Origin: Candidatus Ligilactobacillus avistercoris
GTDB taxonomy: Bacteria; Bacillota; Bacilli; Lactobacillales; Lactobacillaceae
Assembly: GCA_019119415.1 (NCBI GenBank)
Contig: DWXB01000007.1
Span: forward strand, 62,001-126,000
Direction of reading: 5' to 3'
Length of the DNA stretch: 64,000 nucleotides
Position numbers and translations under genes: made by a program. Under the pieces are notes generated by a model. That model was not told where the DNA came from, did no database searches, and saw nothing but the letters and a program-made list of their open reading frames with translations. Positions 53,373 through 62,331 of the stretch are shown piece after piece; the stretch's first letter is position 1; each line of letters begins with the position of its first letter.

Positions 53373-55277
53373 ATGACAGTAAACGAACAATTAATTAAAG
53401 ACGACTTATACATGGCCGTTAACGGCGAGTGGCTCAAGACGGCCAAGATCCCTGCCGACCGGCCAACCACCGGGGGCTTTGCCACCCTGGCTGATAACAT
53501 CGAGCACCAGTTAATGGATGACTTTAACGCCATGCTGGACGGAACCACCCAACCAACCGACAAGTACCTCGGTGAGTTTATCAAGTACTACCGGCTGGCT
53601 GCCGACTTTGACCGCCGGAACAAGGAAGGCTTCGGCCCGGCCCTTGAACTTCTTGAACGGGTTAGCCACCTGCACGACCTGGCCGACTGGCAGCACCAAC
53701 TGCCTGACCTTACCAAGGACGGGTTCCCGGCACCGTTCCAGTTCTTTGTGGAACCCAACATGAAGGATACCCAGCACTACGTATTAAGCGTTGACGTCGG
53801 TTCCCTCATCCTGCCAGACACAACGTACTACCAGGAAAACAGCCCGCAGACCCCGGCCCTCCTTGAAACCTACCGGGCAATGATGCTCAAACTCTTCAAG
53901 CTGGCGGGCTACGACGATGACTTCGCCCGGGAAACCCTCGAACAAGCCCTCGCCTTTGACCGCTCCATGGCCCCGTACGAAAAGGACAGTACGGCCCGGG
54001 CCGACTATGCTAGCCTATACAACCCGGTTAGTGCGGCGGAGTTGTCCGCCTTTAGTGACCAGGTCGACCTGGTGGCAGACGCTGCTGCCCTCATTGGCAA
54101 GACCCCGGACAAGATCATCGTCAGCGAGCCACGCTACTTTGAGCACCTCGACAAGATTGTCAACCCGCAGACGTTTACGAACCTCAAGAGTTGGCTGTTC
54201 GTTAAGACCCTCCTCCGGGTCAGCCCGTACCTGACCGACGAAGCGCGGACCACCGCTACCATCTACAACCGGGCCCTTTCCGGTAGTAAGCAAGCGGCCA
54301 ACCAGCAAAAGAGTGCCTACCGCCTCGCAAGCGGCCAGTTCTCCCAGGTTGTTGGGCTGTACTACGGTCACAAATACTTCGGTGAACAGGCCAAGGCCGA
54401 CGTTGAACAGATGGTTGCCAAGATGGTCGCCGTTTACAAGCACCGGCTGGAAAACAACGACTGGCTAAGCGCCGCTACGCGCGAGCAGGCCATCGTCAAG
54501 CTAAACAACCTTGGCGTCCAGGTCGGCTACCCCGACAAGTTAGCGCCACTCTACAAGCGGTTTGTCGTGGACGAAAAGGAATCCCTTCTTACCAACGACG
54601 CCCGCTTTATCCGGATTGCCATTGAGGACAACTTCAGCCGCTGGGGCAAAGAGGTCGACCGGACGGAATGGGAAATGGCGGCCAGCACGGTCAACGCCTA
54701 CTACAACCCGTCATTTAACATCATTGTCTTCCCGGCAGCCATCCTGCAGGCACCGTTCTACAGCCTCGACCAGTCTGCCAGCGCTAACTACGGGGGCATT
54801 GGCGCAGTCATCGCCCACGAAATCTCCCACGCCTTTGACAACAACGGCGCTAAGTTTGACGAGTGGGGCAACATGAAGAACTGGTGGACGGACGCCGATA
54901 AGAAGCACTTTGATACCCTGGCCCAGGACATGGTCCGCGAGTTTGACGGGTTAACCACCCGGGCCGGGAAGGTCAACGGTAAGCTGGTTGTTTCCGAAAA
55001 CATCGCCGACGCCGGCGGGCTGAGCTGTGCCCTGGAGGCCGCCAAGGAAACGCCGGACGCCAACCTGCGGGACTTCTTCATTAACTGGGCGCGGATCTGG
55101 TGCGTCAAGTCCTCCCTGGAGCGGGAAAAGCTGCTCCTGGCAATTGACGTGCACGCTCCGCAAGAACTCCGGGCTAACATCCAGCCGCGAAACCTGGCGG
55201 ACTTCTACACTACCTTTAATGTGCAGCCTGGTGACGGCATGTACATGAAACCGGAAGACCGGGTCAACATCTGGTAA
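53373..55277 (+). CDS. pepO: Endopeptidase O, neprilysin-type zinc metallopeptidase (M13)
   Basis: 634 residues, no signal peptide, so cytoplasmic. N-terminal DLYMAVNGEWLK is typical of M13. Zinc site: HEISHAF (His482, His486), third ligand Glu542 in ENIADAGGLSC; NAYYNPSFNIIVFPAAIL is the substrate-binding NAYY motif, and the C-terminus has the conserved RVNIW end. It cleaves oligopeptides up to ~30 residues after import. Start ATG behind GGAGGCATGATCC. Monocistronic. Confidence 0.96.
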   Translation: MTVNEQLIKDDLYMAVNGEWLKTAKIPADRPTTGGFATLADNIEHQLMDDFNAMLDGTTQPTDKYLGEFIKYYRLAADFDRRNKEGFGPALELLERVSHLHDLADWQHQLPDLTKDGFPAPFQFFVEPNMKDTQHYVLSVDVGSLILPDTTYYQENSPQTPALLETYRAMMLKLFKLAGYDDDFARETLEQALAFDRSMAPYEKDSTARADYASLYNPVSAAELSAFSDQVDLVADAAALIGKTPDKIIVSEPRYFEHLDKIVNPQTFTNLKSWLFVKTLLRVSPYLTDEARTTATIYNRALSGSKQAANQQKSAYRLASGQFSQVVGLYYGHKYFGEQAKADVEQMVAKMVAVYKHRLENNDWLSAATREQAIVKLNNLGVQVGYPDKLAPLYKRFVVDEKESLLTNDARFIRIAIEDNFSRWGKEVDRTEWEMAASTVNAYYNPSFNIIVFPAAILQAPFYSLDQSASANYGGIGAVIAHEISHAFDNNGAKFDEWGNMKNWWTDADKKHFDTLAQDMVREFDGLTTRAGKVNGKLVVSENIADAGGLSCALEAAKETPDANLRDFFINWARIWCVKSSLEREKLLLAIDVHAPQELRANIQPRNLADFYTTFNVQPGDGMYMKPEDRVNIW

Positions 55278-55295
55278 TTAATTGCCTACACAACA

Positions 55296-55333
55296 AAAAC
55301 GGGTGGCAATCTTTTCGCTGATCCCCCGTTTTG
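55296..55333 (+). terminator. Terminator of pepO
   Basis: Stem AAAACGGG / CCCGTTTT with a ~21-nt loop, then G; moderate. Confidence 0.6.
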
Positions 55334-55334
55334 C

Positions 55335-55363
55335 TTGACGCCTTTCCAGAAAGGCCATACAAT
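55335..55363 (+). promoter_or_regulatory. Promoter of the uracil permease gene with palindromic spacer
   Basis: -35 TTGACG, 17 bp, -10 TACAAT. The spacer itself is a palindrome: GCCTTTC CA GAAAGGC (55340-55355), a plausible operator between the two hexamers. Confidence 0.8.
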
Positions 55364-55393
55364 GAATGACAGTTTAACAAACGCTTTTAATGT

Positions 55394-55482
55394 GGTCCCG
55401 TGAGGCCCAAAAGACCGGTACATTTTAACAGGGTTTCCCTGTGCACACCGCTCCTGGTTTCACGCGACCAGGAGCGTTTTTT
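55394..55482 (+). promoter_or_regulatory. PyrR-type attenuator of the uracil permease gene
   Basis: The leader contains GGTCCCGTGAGGCC (55394-55407), close to the PyrR binding loop consensus ARUCCNGNGAGGYU, and ends in an intrinsic terminator CGCTCCTGGT / ACCAGGAGCG plus TTTTTT (55449-55482) directly before the ribosome binding site. A further hairpin ACAGGG/CCCTGT (55428-55443) can act as part of the antiterminator. UMP-bound PyrR would favour termination. Confidence 0.85.
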
Positions 55483-55497
55483 GAAGGAGTGTTTTTT

Positions 55498-56799
55498 ATG
55501 AGTGATAAACGGCGGGACGTTGTGCTCGACGTTAACGAGCGCCCGGGGTTCGGGCAATGGGTGGGGCTCTCCATTCAGCACATGTTCTCGATGTTCGGGT
55601 CAACCGTGCTGGTGCCGATCCTGGTAGGATTAAACCCGGGAATTGCCCTATTTAGTTCCGGGGTGGGCACCCTGATGTACATCCTAATTACCAAGGGGAA
55701 GATTCCGGCATACATGGGGTCAAGTTTCTCGTTCATCGTCCCAATGATTGCCCTGATGAAGACGGTCGGCTACCCGGGAATTGCCCAGGGGACCATTGCC
55801 GTCGGGTGCGTTTACCTGGTCGTGTCACTGGTTGTCAGCATGATCGGGTCGGACTGGATTGACCGCCTCTTGCCGCCGGTCATCGTCGGCCCGATTATCA
55901 TGGTGATCGGGCTTTCGCTTGCCGGAACGGCTGCCAAGGACGCCACGATTAATGCGGCGGGCCACTACGACCTCAAGTTCTTTGTGGTAGCGCTGCTGAC
56001 CCTGCTGGTGACCATCGCCTTCAACATGTTCATGAAGGGCTTCCTCGGGCTGATTCCGATTCTCCTGGGTATTGTGGTCGGCTACGTGATTGCCGTCCTC
56101 TTTGGCATCGTCGACTTCACACCGGTGCTCCACGCCCACTGGCTGAGCCTGCCGGCCTTCCAGATTCCGTTTGTTAACTACAAACCTAAGCTGTACTGGG
56201 GCGCCATCCTCAGCATGGCGCCGATCGCCTTCGTGACGATGACGGAGCACATGGGCCACATCATGGTGCTTAACCAACTGACGGAGCGGAACTTCTTCAA
56301 GGATCCGGGGCTCAACCACACACTGGCGGGAGACGGGACAGCCTCCATCATCGCCGGGTTCGTCGGAGGCCCGCCGGTAACGAGTTACGGGGAAAACATC
56401 GGCGTACTGGCCATCACCAAGGTGCACAGTGTCTACGTGTTGGCTGGGGCCGCCCTATTTGCCATCATCTTTGGCTTCATCGGCAAGCTGAGTGCGCTGA
56501 TTGAAACCATCCCCAAGCCGGTCATCGGGGGCATCTCGTTCCTGCTGTTCGGGGTAATTGCTTCAAGTGGGCTGCGCGTGCTGATCGACAACCGCGTTGA
56601 CTTCGATAAAAAACGGAACCTGATGATTGCCTCGGTCATCCTGGTAATCGGGATTGGGAACGCCTACCTGCAGTTAGGTCAGTACCAGTTCTCCGGCTTA
56701 GCAGTTGCAGCCGTGCTGGGGATTATCCTCAACCTAATCCTGCCAAAGGAGGCCCGCAGTGGACGGGAAGCCCGGCAGCAAAACAAACAAACAGAATAA
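55498..56799 (+). CDS. pyrP: Uracil permease (NCS2/UraA family)
   Basis: 433 residues from MSDKRRDVVLDVNERP; ATG behind GAAGGAG right after the attenuator. About 14 helices. NCS2 signature features: SIQHMFSMFGSTVLVPILVGLNP, PAYMGSSFSFIVP, the middle TEHMGHIMVLNQLTER with the substrate-binding Glu, and GGPPVTSYGENIGVLAITKV. The PyrR-type leader assigns uracil rather than xanthine. Monocistronic; strong terminator behind. Confidence 0.95.
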   Translation: MSDKRRDVVLDVNERPGFGQWVGLSIQHMFSMFGSTVLVPILVGLNPGIALFSSGVGTLMYILITKGKIPAYMGSSFSFIVPMIALMKTVGYPGIAQGTIAVGCVYLVVSLVVSMIGSDWIDRLLPPVIVGPIIMVIGLSLAGTAAKDATINAAGHYDLKFFVVALLTLLVTIAFNMFMKGFLGLIPILLGIVVGYVIAVLFGIVDFTPVLHAHWLSLPAFQIPFVNYKPKLYWGAILSMAPIAFVTMTEHMGHIMVLNQLTERNFFKDPGLNHTLAGDGTASIIAGFVGGPPVTSYGENIGVLAITKVHSVYVLAGAALFAIIFGFIGKLSALIETIPKPVIGGISFLLFGVIASSGLRVLIDNRVDFDKKRNLMIASVILVIGIGNAYLQLGQYQFSGLAVAAVLGIILNLILPKEARSGREARQQNKQTE

Positions 56800-56806
56800 G
56801 ACTATC

Positions 56807-56838
56807 AAAGGCTAGGACGGCAAAGTCCTAGCCTTTTT
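56807..56838 (+). terminator. Terminator of pyrP
   Basis: Perfect stem AAAGGCTAGGAC / GTCCTAGCCTTT over loop GGCAAA, then TT. Confidence 0.88.
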
Positions 56839-57007
56839 ACGACCGTCTTTGTCTTGAAACACTTTCTTTCACACTTCTTACGAAAGTCCAAACGAACGTA
56901 AGGATTCATAAAAGCCCGGGGTTATCCGTGGTGTTCTTAACCAAACCACGTACAATGATGGTACGGGGAAATCAATCCCCGGGTCCTGATAGAAAGAGAG
57001 TGATTTC

Positions 57008-57271
57008 ATGACAACATCAGGCAAACAAGCAACGGCGGACATCGTGCCCGCCCAGGTGGTCAAGCTCGGCAAGCACGCCCTTGTCCTCAAGACCGAAACA
57101 AATGAGCTCATTACCGTCACCCGGCCGCGAAGCACCGCTCACGACAGCGTCTTCCTGAAGGTGATGCGCGACATTATGCACACGGGGCTGTGGATCCCCG
57201 TCGACCGGAAGAACCGGCACATTCTGCGGTACGACTGGTTCGATACGCCCATCGAAAACTATAGCTTTTAA
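57008..57271 (+). CDS. Small 87-residue protein of unknown function
   Basis: ATG follows GAGAGTGATTTC. The product, MTTSGKQATADIVPAQVVKL and on, is soluble and mixed alpha/beta, with a Trp/Arg/Tyr-rich C-terminal third (HTGLWIPVDRKN, RYDWFDTPIENYSF). No domain recognised. Upstream are -10 TACAAT (56951-56956) within an inverted repeat CGTGGT/ACCACG and a small leader hairpin CGGGG/CCCCG. A weak hairpin without T run lies 15 bp downstream. Good coding appearance and ribosome binding site, but the function is open. Confidence 0.72.
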   Translation: MTTSGKQATADIVPAQVVKLGKHALVLKTETNELITVTRPRSTAHDSVFLKVMRDIMHTGLWIPVDRKNRHILRYDWFDTPIENYSF

Positions 57272-57376
57272 CTGGTAAAACAACGACCGCCATCCCATTT
57301 CGGATGACGGCCGCTTACTTTCTTAACCATTAACTCCTTTATACTTGCCTTCTTGTAAACCCACTTAAACACACAA

Positions 57377-57404
57377 AAAAGGGGTCGGTTACCCGATCCC
57401 TTTT
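57377..57404. terminator. Terminator of the adhesin gene
   Basis: Stem AAAAGGGGTCGG / CCGATCCCTTTT (one wobble); minus strand continues TTTTTTG. Confidence 0.85.
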
Positions 57405-57427
57405 CGTTTTAGTTTAATCGCGCTGGA

Positions 57428-59127
57428 TTAGTCCTGCTTCTTGTTCCGCTTGAAGCCGGCGATGAATGCACCAGCGGCTGCCATCATGGCACCGATGATT
57501 GCTAAGCCTGCCTCGATGGCGTTACCAGTATCTGGCAAGCCATGACCGTGGCCCTTCTTAGCTGATGAACTTGAAGCAACGGCCTTCTTGCTTGAAACCG
57601 TAGCCTTCTTAGAGCTTGAAGCAACCGTCTTGCTGCTTGAAACTGCCTTAGCTGATGATGAGCTTGAAGCTACTGAGCTTGATGAAGCCGTTGAGCTGCT
57701 TAAGCTCTTTACTGAGCTGCTTGATGACTTCTTGCTTGAGCTTGAAGCTACCTTTGTGCTTGAAATTGAGCTTTCCTTTGATGAAGCAGCTGAACTTTCG
57801 GAAGCAGCTGAGCTTGATGAAGCCTGACTGCTTGAACTCGTCCAGATGATTGGAAACTGGAAGTTGTTCGTCCCTGTTTCCAGGTTAACCAAGTTCTGCC
57901 ACTTGTTGTTCATGCCAGCTGGTGCGTTCTGCATCACGGCTGAGAAGTAGTTAGAACCTGCTAACTTTTCATAACTAGCTTTAGCCTGAATGTTTCCAAC
58001 TACCTGGTTAGCCTTGTTGCTTGACGGATCACCACTACCAACGTACTTAACCCGGTATGTCTTACCAGACTGTACCTGGTTAACTTCTTGACCAGTTGAG
58101 GCGTCAATAATTTCGTAACCCACTGGTAGACCCGTAACGTCAACCCCACCGTTGTAGTTAGACAGCGTGAACGTGTTACTTTCCTTCGTTGACGGATTCA
58201 TGACCAGCGGATTGCTGTTGTCAACCGTCTTACCGTTAGCCGCCGTAACGGAAACGTTCTTCGGGTAAGCCGTCTGGTTGTCCAGCGGGTGAGTCTGAGC
58301 GTAATTTAAGATTGCCTGTCCCAGAGCTGTGTGGGTTGCAAGGTAACCTGGTTGTAACGTACCGTGGATTTTCCCATCTGATAATGTCGTCATGTCGTTC
58401 GTGTCTGGCGCACCATCCAGGTACCAGATAACTGACTGGGTAACGTCCTCTTCGAACTCAGCTAATGTTTCATTATTCGGAACAGCACCAAACAACGGAC
58501 CTGGCTTGAGGGTTGAACCTTCCATGTTTGACAAGTTATTGAAATCATCCTGTGCATCTTGCTGGAACTGTGGAGCAATCTCATACTGCCCCGTCGTTGC
58601 ATCCTTGTGGTAACCAGCTTCGAGGGCAGCGGCAACTTCATCCGCCTTCTTTGCGCCCGTAACCTGACCCATACCGTCGTAGAAGTTGTACTGGTTGTAG
58701 TCTACCCCATTTGTGACATCCGGGGCTAATGATTGCCAGTTGTAACAGTAAACGACATCGCCATTAGCCGTATGGAAATGTGGTTCAATTCCCTGGCTAC
58801 CTGTAGGCTGATTGTTACTATCAACGCTTGCACCACGTGGCGTTGACGTAATGATCGTTTGTCCTATAGGCGTTGCAGCTGAACTAGCACCCGTCGTACT
58901 TGATGAGCTGGCAGCAAAATTGTTACCTTTTTTTTGCTGCTCATCTTGCTAAGCACAACAGTACTCTTCGATGAACGTGCTGCAGCTGATGAAGAGCTTT
59001 CTACCGATGAACGTACGGAACTGACTGTTTCAGCCTTAGCTACTGCTGAGACTGGGCCGATAATGGCGCCACTAATCAGGAAAGCTGCCCCTAAAGTATG
59101 CATACTCTTACGCATTGACTTCCTCAT
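57428..59127 (-). pseudogene. Thioester-domain, serine-rich LPXTG adhesin, frameshifted at an A8 tract (possibly phase-variable)
   Basis: Start ATG 59125-59127 is 10 bp after AAGGAGG. Residues 1-32 form a signal peptide (MRKSMHTLGAAFLISGAIIG...AKA). After Lys67 the frame breaks at eight A residues (minus strand of 58928-58935); with nine the frame is open for 566 residues. The restored protein has a thioester domain with VYCYNW (Cys128) and VTQSVIW (Gln231), then a domain to ~415, a ~110-residue Ser/Ala/Lys-rich stalk, and LPDTG, a hydrophobic helix and KRNKKQD for sortase. Thioester domains bind host proteins covalently. In the sequence as given, only a truncated, secreted ~114-codon product would be made. 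Confidence 0.85.
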
Positions 59128-59148
59128 TAGAAGATATCCTCCTTGTAT

Positions 59149-59166
59149 AAACAAAATATTTTGTTT
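59149..59166. repeat. 18-bp perfect palindrome in the adhesin leader
   Basis: AAACAAAATATTTTGTTT directly before the ribosome binding site of the adhesin gene. Operator or weak hairpin. The rest of the 59128-59373 gap is AT-rich and shows no further gene; TACACT at ~59205 could be its -10. Confidence 0.6.
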
Positions 59167-59373
59167 CAGTGCATCCTTCTGCATCGACTGCACTCTTAGT
59201 GTACTCATTAAATTTGTTGAAAAATTGATAGCATATTTAAGAAATGGTTAAGATGAAAATAATTTGCTACTATTTTCAGGATTCGTGCTAGTTTTAGTAT
59301 TCTTTCGGGGGTTAGAACGACACCTTCCCCGTTTGCAAGCATTCTGCTCACCATTAAAAAATGAAAATAAGTG

Positions 59374-59406
59374 AAAAAGGCCACTAGCAATCCTGCTGGT
59401 GGCCTT
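59374..59406 (-). terminator. Terminator of the 149-residue unknown gene
   Basis: Minus strand stem AAGGCCACCAGCA / TGCTAGTGGCCTT followed by TTTC; good stem, short T run. Confidence 0.75.
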
Positions 59407-59427
59407 AACTAGTTAAAGGCTGATTGT

Positions 59428-59877
59428 TTACTTACCGTCTACCCGGGAGTATTGCACTGCATTAATTGTTAACGTAATGTCCTTCGGCTTAACCTGAAAA
59501 TCCTCATCGCTCTCGAAGCCTGCAAACTTCACGTTTAACCGAAGTACAACCCCTTCATCCTTGTTTAAGACGCCCATATCATTGGGCATTACTTCCAGGT
59601 GGATGTTGGTCTTCTCACTGCCCTTCAGCTGAGCATTCAGGTTCATCATTACCCCGTTGATCTGGAAATCATACTTGTTAACGATGGCACAGTCCATCGT
59701 CATGGCATGGTCGGCGTGACGGTACTCGCCGCCCAAAAAGACCAGCCCAATCGCATCGTCCCGGAGCAATACCTTACTTGCTGCCTCCGAAACCTGCTTG
59801 CGGAACTGCTCAGCTGCTTCCGACGTTGCGAAGTTTTCCATCCGCTTAATCAGGCGAATTTTAATATCACTACTCAT
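59428..59877 (-). CDS. Unknown 149-residue cytoplasmic protein
   Basis: Starts MSSDIKIRLIKRMENF; the ATG has AAGGAG 9 bp upstream, while the 15 extra codons of the longer frame lack one. No signal peptide or membrane segment. Sequence looks like one alpha helix (residues 15-35) and then a beta-rich domain (MTMDCAIVNKYDFQINGV, HLEVMPNDMGVL, DITLTINAVQYSR). I do not recognise the family; it may be a Lactobacillaceae-specific protein. Monocistronic. Confidence 0.8.
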   Translation of the reverse strand: MSSDIKIRLIKRMENFATSEAAEQFRKQVSEAASKVLLRDDAIGLVFLGGEYRHADHAMTMDCAIVNKYDFQINGVMMNLNAQLKGSEKTNIHLEVMPNDMGVLNKDEGVVLRLNVKFAGFESDEDFQVKPKDITLTINAVQYSRVDGK

Positions 59878-59986
59878 TATCATCGGCTCCTTTTCTGGCC
59901 ACGGCGCACTGCCAGACCGCACTCTTCGGTTTCATTCTATCACGCCGCTCCCGCTTAGATAATCACAACTCAATGATTTATCTTTT

Positions 59987-60538
59987 TTAATGGTGATGAT
60001 GCTCCCATACTCGGGCAGCGTGCGCACTCCGGAAGTAGTGCATTGTCGACAGGTCGTCGCTCCGCAATAACTCCTTGTGGTGGTGCCACTTCGTCACGCG
60101 GTAGAGGGTCCCGTCGCCCTTACTTTGCGTCCAGCCGTACTCCCGCAGCCAGCGATGGTGGTGCATTGTCACGTTCGTCAGGAAACACCAGTTAACCGTA
60201 TCGACCTGCATCGTTTGCGGGTGATGGTTGGTGTCCGCATCGGTGTGTTGCTCGGCTGGGTGGGCCTCCAACGTTGAGGTGTGCCCGTGGCCGTCGTCAG
60301 TCTGAAGCTGGTTGCCGTGAATGGTCAAAGTTGCGCCGTCCGCCGTGTACCAGGTCCCCTGCATGTCCTGCGGAAAATTGGTCCCTGCTGGTGTGCCCTG
60401 ACTGCTGACCATGGCCGGGGTCACCCGGGAGCTTGAGGACGCCTTGTGGGAAGAACTAGCCTGGACGGTTGCTCCCCAACCGAATAGCAAGCCGCCGATG
60501 ATTAGCCCAACGGCAAGGCGGTGGTGGTTTGTTGTCAT
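59987..60538 (-). CDS. Secreted histidine-rich protein, unknown function
   Basis: 183 residues from MTTNHHRLAVGLIIGG; this ATG is 9 bp after GGAGG, whereas the upstream ATG overlaps the site. Signal peptide with probable cleavage after VQASSS region (ATVQA-SSS, ~30). The mature part begins Ser/Lys-rich, then a domain with QGTWYTADGATLTIHG, a lipocalin-like or DUF-type beta strand start (GxWY), and holds 22 His in total, in pairs or triplets (NHHP, MHHHR, WHHHK) and a terminal HHHH. -10 TATAAT at 60575-60580. Metal binding is plausible. Single gene; no transporter nearby. Confidence 0.78.
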   Translation of the reverse strand: MTTNHHRLAVGLIIGGLLFGWGATVQASSSHKASSSSRVTPAMVSSQGTPAGTNFPQDMQGTWYTADGATLTIHGNQLQTDDGHGHTSTLEAHPAEQHTDADTNHHPQTMQVDTVNWCFLTNVTMHHHRWLREYGWTQSKGDGTLYRVTKWHHHKELLRSDDLSTMHYFRSAHAARVWEHHHH

Positions 60539-60656
60539 CCGTATCATCCTCCACTTTCGTAATTTTTTCTTAATAAATCTGTTCCCGATTATAGCGCCTT
60601 TCGTTCATCGACGCCAGTTCGCATTCACGGGAGAACGCAACCACCCAAAAGTAACG

Positions 60657-60687
60657 AAAAGGGCTGCGCCTACCAGCACAACCCTTC
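60657..60687 (-). terminator. Terminator of the second YjeM-type transporter gene
   Basis: Minus strand stem AAGGGTTGTGC / GCGCAGCCCTT (two wobbles) with TTTTCG. Confidence 0.75.
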
Positions 60688-60710
60688 CTGATAATTATTA
60701 ATTACTATTG

Positions 60711-62222
60711 CTAATCTGCATTACTCTCCCGCTGCCGCTTGCGGTTGGAGTAGGCGTAGAAGATAAACGCCACGGTTCCGAAGAAGACCGGCCCGATTGC
60801 CGTCCAGAAGGCGGTCATGTACTCGTGCTGCAGGATCGGCTGCACAATCGTGAAGATGATCCCGCCGGCCAAAACAACCAGACAGAAGATTACCAGGACG
60901 TTGGTCCAGAAGCGGTTCTTGAAGAACTCAAACGGGCGGTCAATGTTCTTCAGCCGCTTGAAGAACGGGAACGCCCCGACCAAGAAGAGGTACGGGAAGG
61001 TCGTTGACACATTCCCCATGTTAATCAGAATCGTGAAGAACTTAGCCGCCGTTGACCCCCCGAAGGAGATGAAGAAGATGGCGACACAAACAACGGCTGC
61101 CTGGACCCACATGGCAAACGCCGGCATCCCAGCCTTGTTGAGCTTGGTAATCCGCTTCGGCCACAGCTTACTGTCTGAGCCCATGATGAACGACTTAATC
61201 GGGGAGTACGTCATGATGAAGAAGCTTCCCGTTACGGCCAGTAAAATACTAAAGCCCGTAAAGCGCATCATTAACTGGCCGAATAATAAGGCCGTGTGGT
61301 GGGAAACACCGATGGCTTCCCCGAAGGAAATCCCGAGATTCCCCATCAGCACGTAGGTCACGTTCCCCAGCGTAACCTTGCCACTACCGAAGGCGTGCTG
61401 CCAGTTGGTACTGAAGCCCCACATGAAGATGGTTAAGGCATACCCCACCGCAATGAAGATCGTTGCCAGCAGGATGCCGCGCGGGAAGGTTTTTTCGGGT
61501 TTATCAAGGCTGTCCATGATCCCGCCCATTGTTTCCATTCCGCCGTACGCAAAGATGGCGTAAACAATGAACGAAATCATCGCAATCGGCGTTCCAAACT
61601 GAGCGTTCGGTGAGTGAATGAAGGAGCCTAACCCACTAACTGGCTGAGCCAAGTGACCGTGGTTTAACACCAGGATAATGACACTGGCGCCCAGGAAGAT
61701 GGCGTTCAACGCCACGTTAAAGGCCCCACCGATGGAAGCAACCTTGGCAATAGCGTTCATGCCACGCACCGAGAAGAACGTGACGACCAACACCAGCAGA
61801 ATCCCCGCAATCCCGAGCGTTTCAACTGAGCTGAGACCAAACAGGTGCCACGAAGCCGTCGTATCCTTCCCGAAAATGAACGAGGACAGTGGAATGCAGT
61901 AACCGGAAGCGACCTGGACCATCCAGACGATCCACGCCGCCAGCCAGATAAACGTTCCAATGAAGGCCCACTTTTCACCAATTGAGCCTTCCAGCCACGA
62001 GTAGATGCCTCCCTTGGCCTCCTTAAAGGATGAACCATACTCCGCCAGCATCAGACTGACTGGCAGGAAGAAGACCAGCGCGGCGAGGATGTACCAGACG
62101 ATACTGGCATACCCCATCTGCATGAAGGCCTTCGGGGTGTTGGCGAACCCGTAGATGGCGGAAATGATCATCATTACCAGGGTCATCAACCCAATTTTTT
62201 TATTTTCCTTCGGTGTGTCCAT
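60711..62222 (-). CDS. APC-superfamily amino acid transporter, YjeM type (paralogue of 41925-43424)
   Basis: 503 residues, 12-14 helices. N-terminal MMIISAIYGFANTPKAFMQMGYAS, FLPVSLMLAEYGSSFKEAKGGIYSWLEG and YAIFAYGGMETMGGIMDSLDKPEKTFP line up block by block with the first copy. The C-terminal tail is basic (YSNRKRQRESNAD). Substrate unknown; glutamate/GABA-type antiporters are the nearest known function group. Start ATG behind GGGGGTAAATTC. Confidence 0.88.
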   Translation of the reverse strand: MDTPKENKKIGLMTLVMMIISAIYGFANTPKAFMQMGYASIVWYILAALVFFLPVSLMLAEYGSSFKEAKGGIYSWLEGSIGEKWAFIGTFIWLAAWIVWMVQVASGYCIPLSSFIFGKDTTASWHLFGLSSVETLGIAGILLVLVVTFFSVRGMNAIAKVASIGGAFNVALNAIFLGASVIILVLNHGHLAQPVSGLGSFIHSPNAQFGTPIAMISFIVYAIFAYGGMETMGGIMDSLDKPEKTFPRGILLATIFIAVGYALTIFMWGFSTNWQHAFGSGKVTLGNVTYVLMGNLGISFGEAIGVSHHTALLFGQLMMRFTGFSILLAVTGSFFIMTYSPIKSFIMGSDSKLWPKRITKLNKAGMPAFAMWVQAAVVCVAIFFISFGGSTAAKFFTILINMGNVSTTFPYLFLVGAFPFFKRLKNIDRPFEFFKNRFWTNVLVIFCLVVLAGGIIFTIVQPILQHEYMTAFWTAIGPVFFGTVAFIFYAYSNRKRQRESNAD

Positions 62223-62331
62223 GAATTTACCCCCATAAATTAGATTAAAATTAGTTTGATTATACCATTATGAGGGGCGTTTGCGGGGAAATGCCCGGAA
62301 TTTTATGAAAAGAAGAACAAACTTAAGCCCT

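Noticed and set aside
55825-56427. 200-codon minus-strand frame opposite pyrP
   Set aside because: His/Arg/Asp-rich composition typical of antisense to a membrane protein gene at ~55 % GC; no start signals.
57588-57849. Long acidic and Leu-rich plus-strand frames
   Set aside because: They are antisense images of the Ser/Ala/Lys-rich stalk of the adhesin, with no ribosome binding site.
60000-60015. HHHH end taken as an engineered His tag
   Set aside because: Histidine pairs and triplets occur all along the protein and the surroundings are natural genomic sequence.
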